Shown here: in pieces, positions 24,198 to 32,532 of the stretch | How the letters are laid out: each line of letters begins with the position of its first letter | Position numbering within the stretch: the first letter of the stretch is position 1 | Source: CAZDDI01 sp964504195 | GTDB taxonomy: Bacteria > Chloroflexota > Anaerolineae > B4-G1 > SLSP01 | Assembly (NCBI GenBank): GCA_964504195.1 | Contig: CAZDDI010000006.1 | Coordinates: 51,805-115,804, forward strand | Direction: 5' to 3' | Length of the DNA: 64,000 bases | Made by a program: the position numbers and the translations under genes | Notes under the pieces: generated by a model | The model's input: the letters and a program-made list of their open reading frames with translations, nothing else | The model's database searches: none | Told to the model about the DNA's origin: nothing

Positions 24198-25040
24198 TTA
24201 ACTTTTCTGCACAACACACGTGAAACCAACCACACCCGGCCCAATGTTCGTACCTAACACGGGTGTCAAAGGTACCACAAGCACCTCCTGATCAGGCAAC
24301 AGCGCATCAGCAATGGCAGCTTTAAGCGCCGCAGCCTTTTCTGGTGCATTGGAATGCACCAGAGCCACCTTTTCCACTGGAGCGAGTTCATAGAACTGAC
24401 TGACCACCTTTTTGAAGGCCCGCTCACGGGTACGAGTGCGCTCGGCGGTGGGTTTGCCTTTGTGCATCCGGAGCAGGGGAATAATACGCAGCAAGCGTCC
24501 TAATCCGGCAACCGCTGCGCTCATACGCCCACTGCGCCGGAGGTACTCCAACGTATCCAGTGCCGCGTAAGTATGCGTGCGGGCGACCTGATCCTCAAGC
24601 AGCGCGAGGATCTCCGGCATGGAGCGCCCCCCACGCGCCGCCTGCGCTGCCGTGAGCGCCAGAAATCCCGCGCCCATCCCCAGTTGCTGCGAATCCAACA
24701 CGGTCACGGGAACAACGGATGTCTGTTGTGCCGCGATACGCGCCACATCCACCGTAGCACTCAAAGTGATAGAGATATGCATGGAGAGAATGTGTGTCGC
24801 GCCATCTTGCGCCAACTGTTCGTAAACTTCACGGAACATCTCAATGCCAGGCGCGGCGGTGGTTGGTTGCGATGGGTAATACGGTAACTGCTCGTAGAAC
24901 TCCTGCCGCGACAGCTCCACACCGTCCAAATATCCCCGCTCCCCGACATTAATGTACAACGGGATCACAGTAATGTCATTTTCGGCTCGCAGTGATTCTG
25001 GAATATCAAATGTGCTATCCACGACAACTTTGATAGTCAT
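24198..25040 (-). CDS. DegV family fatty-acid-binding protein (copy 1)
   Basis: 280 residues from the ATG at 25040 (GGAGG upstream). N-terminal VVVDSTFDIPESL and the TAAPGIEMFREVYEQL / HISITLSATVDVAR segments match DegV/FakB proteins, which present fatty acids to a FakA-type kinase. The usual HISSGLSGT motif is altered to HISITLSAT. The gene ends 10 bp before the protease start. A second DegV gene is at 46581-47450. Confidence 0.85.
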   Translation of the reverse strand: MTIKVVVDSTFDIPESLRAENDITVIPLYINVGERGYLDGVELSRQEFYEQLPYYPSQPTTAAPGIEMFREVYEQLAQDGATHILSMHISITLSATVDVARIAAQQTSVVPVTVLDSQQLGMGAGFLALTAAQAARGGRSMPEILALLEDQVARTHTYAALDTLEYLRRSGRMSAAVAGLGRLLRIIPLLRMHKGKPTAERTRTRERAFKKVVSQFYELAPVEKVALVHSNAPEKAAALKAAIADALLPDQEVLVVPLTPVLGTNIGPGVVGFTCVVQKS

Positions 25041-25078
25041 ACAAAACCTCCATTCTTGATAGGCGTAAATGCAAAAAA

Positions 25079-25200
25079 GCATGAGCCGTAGTTACGCGGT
25101 TTGTTCCATCAAACACTCTTTAGTGATTTCTAAGAGCATTTTTAACGGCTTTAGCCGCCAAGTTCGCTTTGAGCCAACGGCGCAGGCATCACACGTGTAT
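25079..25200. repeat. Dispersed ~120-bp repeat, copy 1
   Basis: Contains GTAGTTACGCGGTTTGTT, ATCAAAC-CTTTA, AACGGCTTTAGCCG and CCAAGTTCGCTTTGAGCC. A diverged, inverted copy is at about 49130-49250. It fills the gap between the DegV start and the phosphoesterase stop. Confidence 0.7.
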
Positions 25201-25201
25201 A

Positions 25202-25987
25202 TCAGGAGAAAAGACTACCACCGTTGCCACCGGCCAGATCTTGATCCTGCTCCGGCGACAAGCAGAAGTCAATCAACCGCAACCGCTTGCGCCCAGGACG
25301 TTTGCCCGTGCCACTGCCGCCATCGTAACAACGGGGCACCTGCCACGAGCCATTACACATCCGCCCCAAGTGGTTGTGCCCAAACAGCAGCACATCTACG
25401 TTGCCGTGTTTCTGAATAACCCGCCGCAGCTTGCGGGAGTCTTTAAGCGCGCTCAACGGGATCGAATCGAAAGGGTGATGGTGTAAATACAACACACGGT
25501 GCGCGCAGGAGCATACGATACTATCGCCGAGCAGCGCATTCAGGCGTTGCAGCTGCAATTTCCCCAGCTCGCCATCAGCAAACATACGATCGTACCAGTT
25601 AAACTCGGCCTCAAGCGAATTCAAGCCGATGAAGGCTATATCGTCAATTACATTGAGTGTGGGATACAGCAAATGTGGATCACCGCAAAAAGTTTCATTG
25701 AAGCGCGGTAAAAAGCTGGGGTCTAACACAACTCCGTTATTGAAATCGTGGTTGCCGGGTGCGGCCAGCACCATGAACCCGGCACTTTCCAAACGAGCCA
25801 GCAGGTCACGGGCCTGCTGATACTGATTCGTACCCACCGGCTTTTCCACCAGATCACCGGTAATAACGATGATATAATCTGAAGCGGGTTGCAACTGGGC
25901 AATCAAGTCTTGCGTGAGCTGCTGAAAGCTTTCTTCCATCGCTCCAAAACCAATGTGTAGATCGCTCAAGTGTAAAATTTTCTTCAT
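25202..25987 (-). CDS. Metallophosphoesterase (CpdA-like)
   Basis: 261 residues. Calcineurin-type metal motifs in order: ILHLSDLHIGFG (D-x-H), VITGDLVE (GD), LAAPGNHDFNNG (GNHD), YLHHHPFDSI and LLFGHNHLGRM (GHNH). Length and motif spacing fit 3',5'-cyclic nucleotide phosphodiesterases of the CpdA group, but the substrate is not provable from sequence. The C-terminus is Arg/Lys-rich. Confidence 0.85.
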   Translation of the reverse strand: MKKILHLSDLHIGFGAMEESFQQLTQDLIAQLQPASDYIIVITGDLVEKPVGTNQYQQARDLLARLESAGFMVLAAPGNHDFNNGVVLDPSFLPRFNETFCGDPHLLYPTLNVIDDIAFIGLNSLEAEFNWYDRMFADGELGKLQLQRLNALLGDSIVCSCAHRVLYLHHHPFDSIPLSALKDSRKLRRVIQKHGNVDVLLFGHNHLGRMCNGSWQVPRCYDGGSGTGKRPGRKRLRLIDFCLSPEQDQDLAGGNGGSLFS

Positions 25988-26237
25988 GTAATTCTCATAC
26001 CCTCAAAGATAGCGCGTACATCAATCTTAAAATTACATAACTTACTCACACTTTATAGTGTAACATGATTTTCAAGTTTTGCTATCTATGACGGGTGACG
26101 GGTAACTCTGCCCAAGTATCGCTTGAAAAAACATGCATTCGGGCGTATAGTCAGAGTCAGCGAAACAGCGAGTCAGCAAGAAAGCGAATCTTGCGAAATT
26201 TACGCATTACGAAGTACGCATTAGAAAGGAGCACACT

Positions 26238-29200
26238 ATGCGCGATTTTTTGTTCCGTGAACCCTTAACCGAACTGGATCCCGAATTAGCCCAGCTGCTC
26301 AATTACGAGACTGAGCGGCAGGCCCGCAAACTGGTGATGGTGCCTTCGGAATCCCTCTCGCCCCACGCCATCCATGAGGCGCTGGCCTCTTCGTTCTCCC
26401 ACATCTACGCGGAAGGCTACCCCGACGAGCGCAGCCGGAAGCAGACCCAGGCCGAGCTGCTCGATTATGAGTTCGAGCTGGGCCACTATCGCCGCTACGC
26501 CGACCCACGCTACTACAAGGGCGTGGAGTACGCAGACGTGCTGGAATCGCTGGCCCGCCGCCGGGTGGCCGAAGCCTTCGCCACGCCCAAGACGCCCGCC
26601 GATAAGCTCTTCGTCAACGTGCAGACGCTCTCCGGCGCACCCGCCAATACCGCCGTGCAGTACGCGCTCCTCCAGCCCGGCGATACAATGCTGACGATGG
26701 CACTCCATGTGGGCGGGCATCTCAGTCACGGGAGCAAGGTCGCCTACTCCGGCAAGACCTACACGGCGGTGCATTACTCGGTGGATGAAGCTACCGAGCG
26801 GCTGGATTACGACGCCATCCGCGCGCTGGCGCTTGAGCATCGCCCCAAGATGATCATCGGCGGGTACACGTCGTACCCCTACGCGCCGGATTGGGCCAGG
26901 TTCCGCGCCATCGCCGATGAAGTGGGCGCATACCTGCTCGCCGACATCGCGCACGTTGCCGGGCTGGTGATCGCGGGCGATTTCCCCTCCCCCATCGGCA
27001 TCGCCGATGCGGTGACGTTCACCACGCACAAGACCTTCAACGGGCCGCGCGGCGCGGTCATCATCACCCACAAGCCACTGCTAGGCCGCAAATTCGACCG
27101 GGCCGTGTTCCCCGGCTTCCAGGGCGGCCCGCACATGGAAAATATCGCCGCCGTTGCTGTGACCGCGAAGCTGGCTATGACCGAGCAGTTCAAAGAACTG
27201 CAACATCAAACGGTGCGCAACGCCGCCGCGCTGGCGCAGGCGTTGGAGGCCGAGGGTATCCGCGTGGCTTACGGCGGCACGGATACGCACATGGTGCTCA
27301 TTGACTGCAAGACGGTCAAGGGGCCGGATGGCACGCCGCTGATGGGCGATGCGGCGGCCTGCATCCTCGATCTGGCGGGCATCGTGGCGAACCGCAACAC
27401 TATCCCTGGCGACACAACCGCTGCCTTCCCCTCCGGCGTGCGCTTCGGCACGCCCTGGATCACGCAGCGCGGTCTGGATGAGGCGGATATGGCGACGCTG
27501 GCCGGCTCTATCGCCAAGCTGCTCAAAGCGTGCCAGCCCTACAGCATCGGTTGGCGGCGCAAGCCGGATTATAGCGCGCGTGTGGATTTCGACACGCTGG
27601 AAGAGGTCAAGCGTGAGATTGCCGCGCTGGCAGACAAGGCCAGCGATCCCTACAGCCTGGAGCAGCGCACCGGCTACCCGCATTTCTACGGCCTGGATGA
27701 GCCGCTGCTGGGTCAGGGCGCTTACGAGCGCATCGAGCTGCACGGGGAGCAGGCGAAGGCGTTTGTGGATTGGCTGACGCCCTCCAACACCGCCGATATG
27801 CAACCCGGCGACGCGCGCCCCATCACGCTATTAGAGGGGGATGGCGCGCTGCTCACGGCGGGCCTGCTCACGCTGCACGCGCCGGGCGCGTACTGGCTCG
27901 ATGTCCCCAGCGATAAGGCCGTCCGCACGCTCACCTGGCTGCGCCAGCTGGTGGATGGCTACGTCGCCACAGATGATGTCTACGGGCGGTTGCCCTTCCT
28001 CACAGCGGTGCGCGATTTGGGCGCGGCCCCTGCGCCGGCCAGCGCGCCGCAGCCGGAGACCGGCGGCTTCACCAAGCCGTACTTCATCGGCGCGTGGTCG
28101 CACAAAACACCGGCGGGCGAGCCGCTGCCCAAGTTCACCTGGGAAGAGCGCGAGCCGGAGAAACTGCTCAAGACGCTGCTCAATGCCACCCACCGCGAGC
28201 TGGGCGCGCGCATGGTGCCCTTCGGCGGGTGGGATATGCCGGTGTGGTACACGGGCAACCTGGAGGAGCATCGCGTCGTCCGCGAGACGGCGGGCCTGTT
28301 CGATGTGAGCCACATGGGGTGCTGGGACATCCGCGGCAGCGAAGCGGCGGCCTTCCTCAACCTCATCATGGTCAATGATGTGAGCACGCTGGCGGTGGGC
28401 GAATCGCAATACTCCGCCCTGTTCGATGTGGACGGCATCCCGCTGGATGATCTGCTGGTATACCGCATGGCCGAGGAGCATTACCTGGTGGTGGTCAATG
28501 CCTCGAACAACGACAAGGATTGGGCCTGGGTCAACGGCATTCTCAAGGGCGAGGTGTGCATTGATCCCCAGCGTCCCTGGGTGAAGTGGGCGGGGCAAAA
28601 TCTGGAACTGCGCAATCTGCGCGCCGAATCTGCCGGGGCGGATATGCGGGCGGAGCTCGCGCTGCAAGGGCCGCGCTCCACGGATATCCTGCTCGCGCTG
28701 GGCGGCGATGCCGCCACGCTGGCGCGCGTCAAGGCGCTGCCGTGGGCGGGCATCACGCGCGCCACGCTGGGCGAGTTCGACATCATCATCAGCCGCACCG
28801 GCTACACGGGCGAGCGCGTGGCTTACGAGCTCTTCGTCCACCCCGACCGGCTGGTGGATTTCTGGAAGGCGTTGCTGGCAGCAGGCGAGCCATTCGGGAT
28901 CAAGCCGTGCGGGCTGGCGGCCCGCGATAGCCTGCGCACGGAGGCCGGGCTGCCGCTCTACGGGCACGAGATGGCCGGCCCGCTCAATCTCTCGATGGCC
29001 GATGCCGGGTTCAAGGCGTACATCAAATACTACAAGCCATTCTTCATCGGGCGGGAAGCCTACCTGACGCGCGAAGCCAAACGCAAGGCCGAAGTGGTGC
29101 GCTTCCAAGTGCCGGAGAAGGGCCAGCCCAAGCCGGAGCAGCTCGACCGGCTGGTGGATGAGAAGGGCAAGGTGGTGGGCTATGTGACCAGTTGCGCGCT

Positions 29201-29387
29201 CGATGCTGAGGGCTTCCTACTGGGACAGGCTTATGTAGACCTGCGTAACACGCAAGAAGGCACGCAGCTCTTCGCGCTGGTGACGCCACGCCGCGCCCCC
29301 AAGCCGCAGAATGAGCTCAAGCTGGGCGACCGCGCCCAACTGCCCGTGCCGGTGGTGGTCTTGAGCCGGTTCCCGAAGCGGAAGTAG
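26238..29387 (+). CDS. glyA-gcvT: Serine hydroxymethyltransferase-aminomethyltransferase fusion
   Basis: 1049 residues. Residues ~1-485 are SHMT, with the YAEGYP segment, HIAHVAGL region and the PLP lysine K265 in TTHKTFNGPRG. The usual ASEN motif is PSES here. Residues ~490-605 form an extra domain that looks like a shortened GcvT N-terminal fold (IELHGEQAKAFVDWLTPSN). Residues ~644-1049 are a full GcvT (VPFGGWDMPVWY, GLFDVSHMG, ISRTGYTGERVAYELF). One chain could couple glycine cleavage, which yields 5,10-methylene-THF, to serine synthesis. No gcvH or gcvP is adjacent. GAAAGGAG precedes the ATG. Confidence 0.9.
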   Translation: MRDFLFREPLTELDPELAQLLNYETERQARKLVMVPSESLSPHAIHEALASSFSHIYAEGYPDERSRKQTQAELLDYEFELGHYRRYADPRYYKGVEYADVLESLARRRVAEAFATPKTPADKLFVNVQTLSGAPANTAVQYALLQPGDTMLTMALHVGGHLSHGSKVAYSGKTYTAVHYSVDEATERLDYDAIRALALEHRPKMIIGGYTSYPYAPDWARFRAIADEVGAYLLADIAHVAGLVIAGDFPSPIGIADAVTFTTHKTFNGPRGAVIITHKPLLGRKFDRAVFPGFQGGPHMENIAAVAVTAKLAMTEQFKELQHQTVRNAAALAQALEAEGIRVAYGGTDTHMVLIDCKTVKGPDGTPLMGDAAACILDLAGIVANRNTIPGDTTAAFPSGVRFGTPWITQRGLDEADMATLAGSIAKLLKACQPYSIGWRRKPDYSARVDFDTLEEVKREIAALADKASDPYSLEQRTGYPHFYGLDEPLLGQGAYERIELHGEQAKAFVDWLTPSNTADMQPGDARPITLLEGDGALLTAGLLTLHAPGAYWLDVPSDKAVRTLTWLRQLVDGYVATDDVYGRLPFLTAVRDLGAAPAPASAPQPETGGFTKPYFIGAWSHKTPAGEPLPKFTWEEREPEKLLKTLLNATHRELGARMVPFGGWDMPVWYTGNLEEHRVVRETAGLFDVSHMGCWDIRGSEAAAFLNLIMVNDVSTLAVGESQYSALFDVDGIPLDDLLVYRMAEEHYLVVVNASNNDKDWAWVNGILKGEVCIDPQRPWVKWAGQNLELRNLRAESAGADMRAELALQGPRSTDILLALGGDAATLARVKALPWAGITRATLGEFDIIISRTGYTGERVAYELFVHPDRLVDFWKALLAAGEPFGIKPCGLAARDSLRTEAGLPLYGHEMAGPLNLSMADAGFKAYIKYYKPFFIGREAYLTREAKRKAEVVRFQVPEKGQPKPEQLDRLVDEKGKVVGYVTSCALDAEGFLLGQAYVDLRNTQEGTQLFALVTPRRAPKPQNELKLGDRAQLPVPVVVLSRFPKRK

Positions 29388-29504
29388 GCACGGTAGACAG
29401 TAGACGGGGAAGTGGGAGAGAGGGGGAAAGGGGGTGAGTGGGAGAAAGAATCGTTTTCTTGCTTTCTCGCCTTTTCGCCTTTTCGCTGACTGCCCCCTAA
29501 CGCA

Positions 29505-29538
29505 ACGTGGTCGGCAAGCTAAAGCTTGCCGACCACGT
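29505..29538 (+). terminator. 16-bp hairpin after glyA-gcvT
   Basis: ACGTGGTCGGCAAGCT (29505-29520) and its perfect complement (29523-29538) are separated by only AA. It lies ~118 bp after the stop. No T run follows, so it may be a repeat hairpin acting as a transcript end-protector. Confidence 0.55.
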
Positions 29539-29581
29539 CACCCCAAAGGAACCAACAGTATTGTTACTACCCGACGTTGTG

Positions 29582-30120
29582 TCCAAGCAACACTATTTCC
29601 ACAACGCCGCATCCCACCCACTTAACCTACGCTATGCCTGTATTTGGCCTCGTTGTGTCTGCCAACACTATTTCCACAACGTCCTGCCCAGCCACTGAAC
29701 CCACGTTAATTGTTCCAAGCAACGCTGTGTCCGATCAATGCTATTTCCACAACGCCGCATCCCACCCACTTAACCTACGCTATGCCTGTATTTGGCCTCG
29801 TTGTGCCTACCAACACTATTTCCACAACGCCCAGCCAACCACTGAACCCACGTTAATTGTTCCAAGCAACGCTGTGTCCAATCAACACTATTTCCACAAC
29901 GCCGCATCCCACCCACTTAACCTACGCTCAATAGCATTAAGTTTAGCGCATAGACCTGGCAGGTTTGAAGATTTTAACACTGTGCCAACCTCTTGTTCAC
30001 CGGTAAAATACGCCTAAACACACTTTGTGCGAAACCTGCCAGGTCTTAACTTAATGGCATTGAACCTACACTATACCTGTATTTGGCCTCGTTGTGTCTG
30101 CCAACACTATTTCCACAACG
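29582..30120. repeat. Higher-order tandem repeat, ~147-bp period
   Basis: The core CAACACTATTTCCACAACG recurs about every 73 bp (near 29588, 29661, 29737, 29813, 29885 and 30099). Two alternating contexts (CCGCATCCCACCCACTTAACC... and ...CCACTGAACCCACGTTAATTG) make a 147-bp unit repeated about 2.5 times. CCACAACG and CGTTGTG can pair. A MITE copy interrupts the last unit (29929-30062). No gene is supported in 29388-30106. Confidence 0.8.
29929..30062 (-). mobile_element. MITE-like element, copy A, nested in the tandem repeat
   Basis: 134 bp. The ends CAATAGCATTAAG and CTTAATGGCATTG are imperfect inverted repeats, and the subterminal AGACCTGGCAGGTTT and AAACCTGCCAGGTCT pair. The flanks AACCTACGCT (29919-29928) and AACCTACACT (30063-30072) form a 10-bp target duplication with one mismatch. 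The surrounding tandem-repeat sequence resumes after the element. Confidence 0.85.
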
Positions 30121-31294
30121 TCACGCCCACCATCAAGGGATCGCACGAGCCGGAGCCAGAACCGCTCCCAATACCATCACCCGGCTGGATTTGCCCCTGC
30201 CCGATAACCGCATATAGGAAAGTACCACCAATGGTTTTGTTGTTCCCGCTCCCGCAGAACTCCAACCGTGCCGCCATGAACCCTACAATGTGATAGAAAT
30301 GTGCATTCGGAAACTTCAGCGGATTGGGCGGTTCGTTATTGCCCGGAAAAGCCGCGCGCATCTCAGCCCGCTCATAGATGTAATCGAAGACAGGCAGATA
30401 GACCGTTTTGTTCATGTGGGTCTCACAGATAGTTGCGCGGGTAGATTCACGCGCACCCGGATCGCCAACGATGAAGTCCCCATCCAGCAAGTAGGGCGGT
30501 AGGCCGCCGCGCGTCCCAGCAAACAGCGGGTGCGGGCAACCAAACTCTCCCCAGTACTTCAGATCAGCGTTACTAAAGTTAGTGCTGATGACCCGATTCA
30601 GTGGCGAACTGTAGCTGTTAATGTGAATTTGATTGTTGTAGATGTAGTTGAAGTTGAGCCAACCGCGCTGCGACTGCGCCGATGGATCGCTAGGACAATC
30701 TACGCCATCAGCGCGACAAATTGCGCCACTGCCATCAAACATCTCAAATTCCATCGTTCCGCTATCAATGATGTCTTCCACGCTCTGCACGGGGAACCCA
30801 ATAGGCAACATCCCGCCGCCGGCTTGCAGGATTGGGCCAAACATCGCCGTCGCTGCACCGCTCGCCGACATATCCTCCTGACCGGTAATGCGCATGAAGG
30901 TGGTAGTCTCTGTGATTATTGTTGCGACCTCAATACCGGTTGTGCCGTTCGGTACATTGCCTGCGCCCACCACACCCAACCGCGTTTCGTCCTTATTGAC
31001 GTACCATGCCCAAATGCGGCCAGTCATCAAATCGTGTTCCAGGCCGTTTTGTGCCGCAAAGTCCACGATTTCAGTGGCAACCATGCCATCCAGATCAGCG
31101 CCAGGTTCGCAGCGCTGGGTGGCAAGCAAGCGCGTCCCGGCTAACGCCGTCGCATCCGCGACGTTTTGCACCTCGCGACGCTTTTGATAGAGTCGGCCCC
31201 CATCAATTGCCAACCCCGTGATCGCCAACAACGCAATCAACGCAAACACAACCAATACTATCGCTTGTCCGCGTTCTTCCTTTGACGTATTCAT
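30107..31294 (-). CDS. TadG-like pilus-assembly membrane protein
   Basis: 395 residues from the ATG at 31294 (AAGGAGG upstream). After EERGQ a single N-terminal span (AIVLVVFALIALLAITGLAIDGG) is followed by RLYQKRREVQNVADATALAG, the classic TadG/DUF2134 N-terminus. The remaining ~330 residues are extracytoplasmic, with several Cys residues and no von Willebrand domain. The C-terminus has Gly/Ser-rich GDGIGSGSGSGSCDP. It ends within the tandem repeat. Together with the TadE genes it probably helps build a Flp/Tad-type surface structure. Confidence 0.8.
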   Translation of the reverse strand: MNTSKEERGQAIVLVVFALIALLAITGLAIDGGRLYQKRREVQNVADATALAGTRLLATQRCEPGADLDGMVATEIVDFAAQNGLEHDLMTGRIWAWYVNKDETRLGVVGAGNVPNGTTGIEVATIITETTTFMRITGQEDMSASGAATAMFGPILQAGGGMLPIGFPVQSVEDIIDSGTMEFEMFDGSGAICRADGVDCPSDPSAQSQRGWLNFNYIYNNQIHINSYSSPLNRVISTNFSNADLKYWGEFGCPHPLFAGTRGGLPPYLLDGDFIVGDPGARESTRATICETHMNKTVYLPVFDYIYERAEMRAAFPGNNEPPNPLKFPNAHFYHIVGFMAARLEFCGSGNNKTIGGTFLYAVIGQGQIQPGDGIGSGSGSGSCDPLMVGVTLWK

Positions 31295-31387
31295 CTTCTG
31301 CCTCCTTATATGGATACTAAAAATCAGCCCTGGTATAAGCCCTGATTCACATGCAGGCACTGCAGTTGAACCTTGTATCGTTAGCAC

Positions 31388-31828
31388 TCAAGGTGTCGAG
31401 ATAATCGCAGAGGTTGCCTGCCCGCGCAAAATCAACCCATTGGGAGCAAAGGTCTCACCGATGAAAGGCGTTAGGAATTCAAAATTGCGTATCACAGTCA
31501 CCGTAATAGGTACACCCGTAGCGACCCCGCCCCCGACAGATGCCGTAGCAGCCCCGCTGTTCCCCATCACCACACTCACTTCGTCTGTGGTAATGTTGAC
31601 CAAAGCATCCTGGGCCGCACTAGCAGCGCGCAATTTGATGCCATGCTCGTCGTTAGGACGAAAACCAGCATAAATAGCACCCTCCATAGCCGCGTCATTA
31701 AGCGTCACTGTGACGTAATAGGCTCGGCCAAAATCCAGCAGACCCATCATCAAAAGTATTAACAACGGCAACAAAAGCGCAAACTCAACGAGACTTTGTC
31801 CCTTCTCGCGTTCATGTTTAGTATTCAT
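31388..31828 (-). CDS. TadE-like pseudopilin
   Basis: 146 residues from the ATG at 31828 with AGGAGG. The N-terminal EREKGQSLVEFALLLPLLILLMMGLLDFGRAYYV is the TadE/pseudopilin signature: a G-Q/S-x-x-E prepeptidase-like site then a hydrophobic helix. The C-terminal ~100 residues are a small beta-rich extracytoplasmic domain. It is followed by the TadG-like gene and likely acts with it; assembly machinery (TadA, TadB, TadC, CpaA) is not in the window. Confidence 0.85.
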   Translation of the reverse strand: MNTKHEREKGQSLVEFALLLPLLILLMMGLLDFGRAYYVTVTLNDAAMEGAIYAGFRPNDEHGIKLRAASAAQDALVNITTDEVSVVMGNSGAATASVGGGVATGVPITVTVIRNFEFLTPFIGETFAPNGLILRGQATSAIISTP

Positions 31829-31875
31829 GACTTTCCTCCTAAAAATACTTTTGTTCCAACAAACAACTCGCGGTG

Positions 31876-32532
31876 TTATTCACCGTTCGCCATGCGCTGC
31901 TGCCCCGTCTGCGTAACGGAAAGCACCACCCCGCTGGTCGCATCCACCAGCACTTCAAGTTCTACCCCGCGCTGAAAAGCTGCCACCACCCAAACCGGGC
32001 CGCTCTCCTCTTGCCGAAGTCGAAACTGCACCTCTGCTCCGGCATGTTCCTGCAAGAATGTCTCACCTCCGGCAGCCCGGAAGGAAAGCCAGGCCACATC
32101 CGGCCCATACGGCGGCGGGAAGGGAGCGATCTCTGGAAGCGCCTGCGCCAAAGGCGTCGGCGGCGACCAGAAGAGCTGTTGATCCCGCACTCCCACAGTA
32201 GCCACCATTTCGTGAGATGGAGAATAATAATAGAAGTTCCAGGCCACCAACGGGTAAAAAGTCTGCACCATCTCTGCTGGCGGTCGCCAGGAAGCGGTCA
32301 ACCACACCAACCGGCTGTCTTGACTCCACCCCTGCGCCCGTTCCTGCGAGCGTTGATAAGCCTCCTGCAACATCACCGGAGGCGCCACCCCCGTCCAGAG
32401 TTCCCCTAACGTCGTCTGCACAACCGGCTTATCAGTCGCCTGCCCCAACCATAGCCAAAGCAGCATCAGGCTCAAAACTAAGCCCAGACCCGCAATAGCC
32501 AATAACATCCAGCGTCGTGTACGCGTGTTCAT
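31876..32532 (-). CDS. Membrane-anchored hypothetical protein of the Tad locus
   Basis: 218 residues. N-terminal span at ~8-32 (RRWMLLAIAGLGLVLSLMLLWLWLG), then an extracytoplasmic Trp-rich domain. The start overlaps the stop of the upstream gene by four bases (ATGA, 32529-32532). The C-terminal ~70 residues (VAWLSFRAAGGETFLQEHAG... VDATSGVVLSVTQ) resemble PepSY/YpmB-like strands with a conserved DATSG turn, but this is weak. Confidence 0.6.
   Translation of the reverse strand: MNTRTRRWMLLAIAGLGLVLSLMLLWLWLGQATDKPVVQTTLGELWTGVAPPVMLQEAYQRSQERAQGWSQDSRLVWLTASWRPPAEMVQTFYPLVAWNFYYYSPSHEMVATVGVRDQQLFWSPPTPLAQALPEIAPFPPPYGPDVAWLSFRAAGGETFLQEHAGAEVQFRLRQEESGPVWVVAAFQRGVELEVLVDATSGVVLSVTQTGQQRMANGE

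Noticed and set aside
25988..26237. Glycine riboswitch before glyA-gcvT
   Set aside because: The 250-bp leader shows only short repeat fragments and none of the conserved glycine aptamer sequence blocks I could recognise.
29582..30120. Possible CRISPR array
   Set aside because: The recurring core is separated by sequence that is itself repeated, not by unique spacers; unit length alternates and no cas gene is near.
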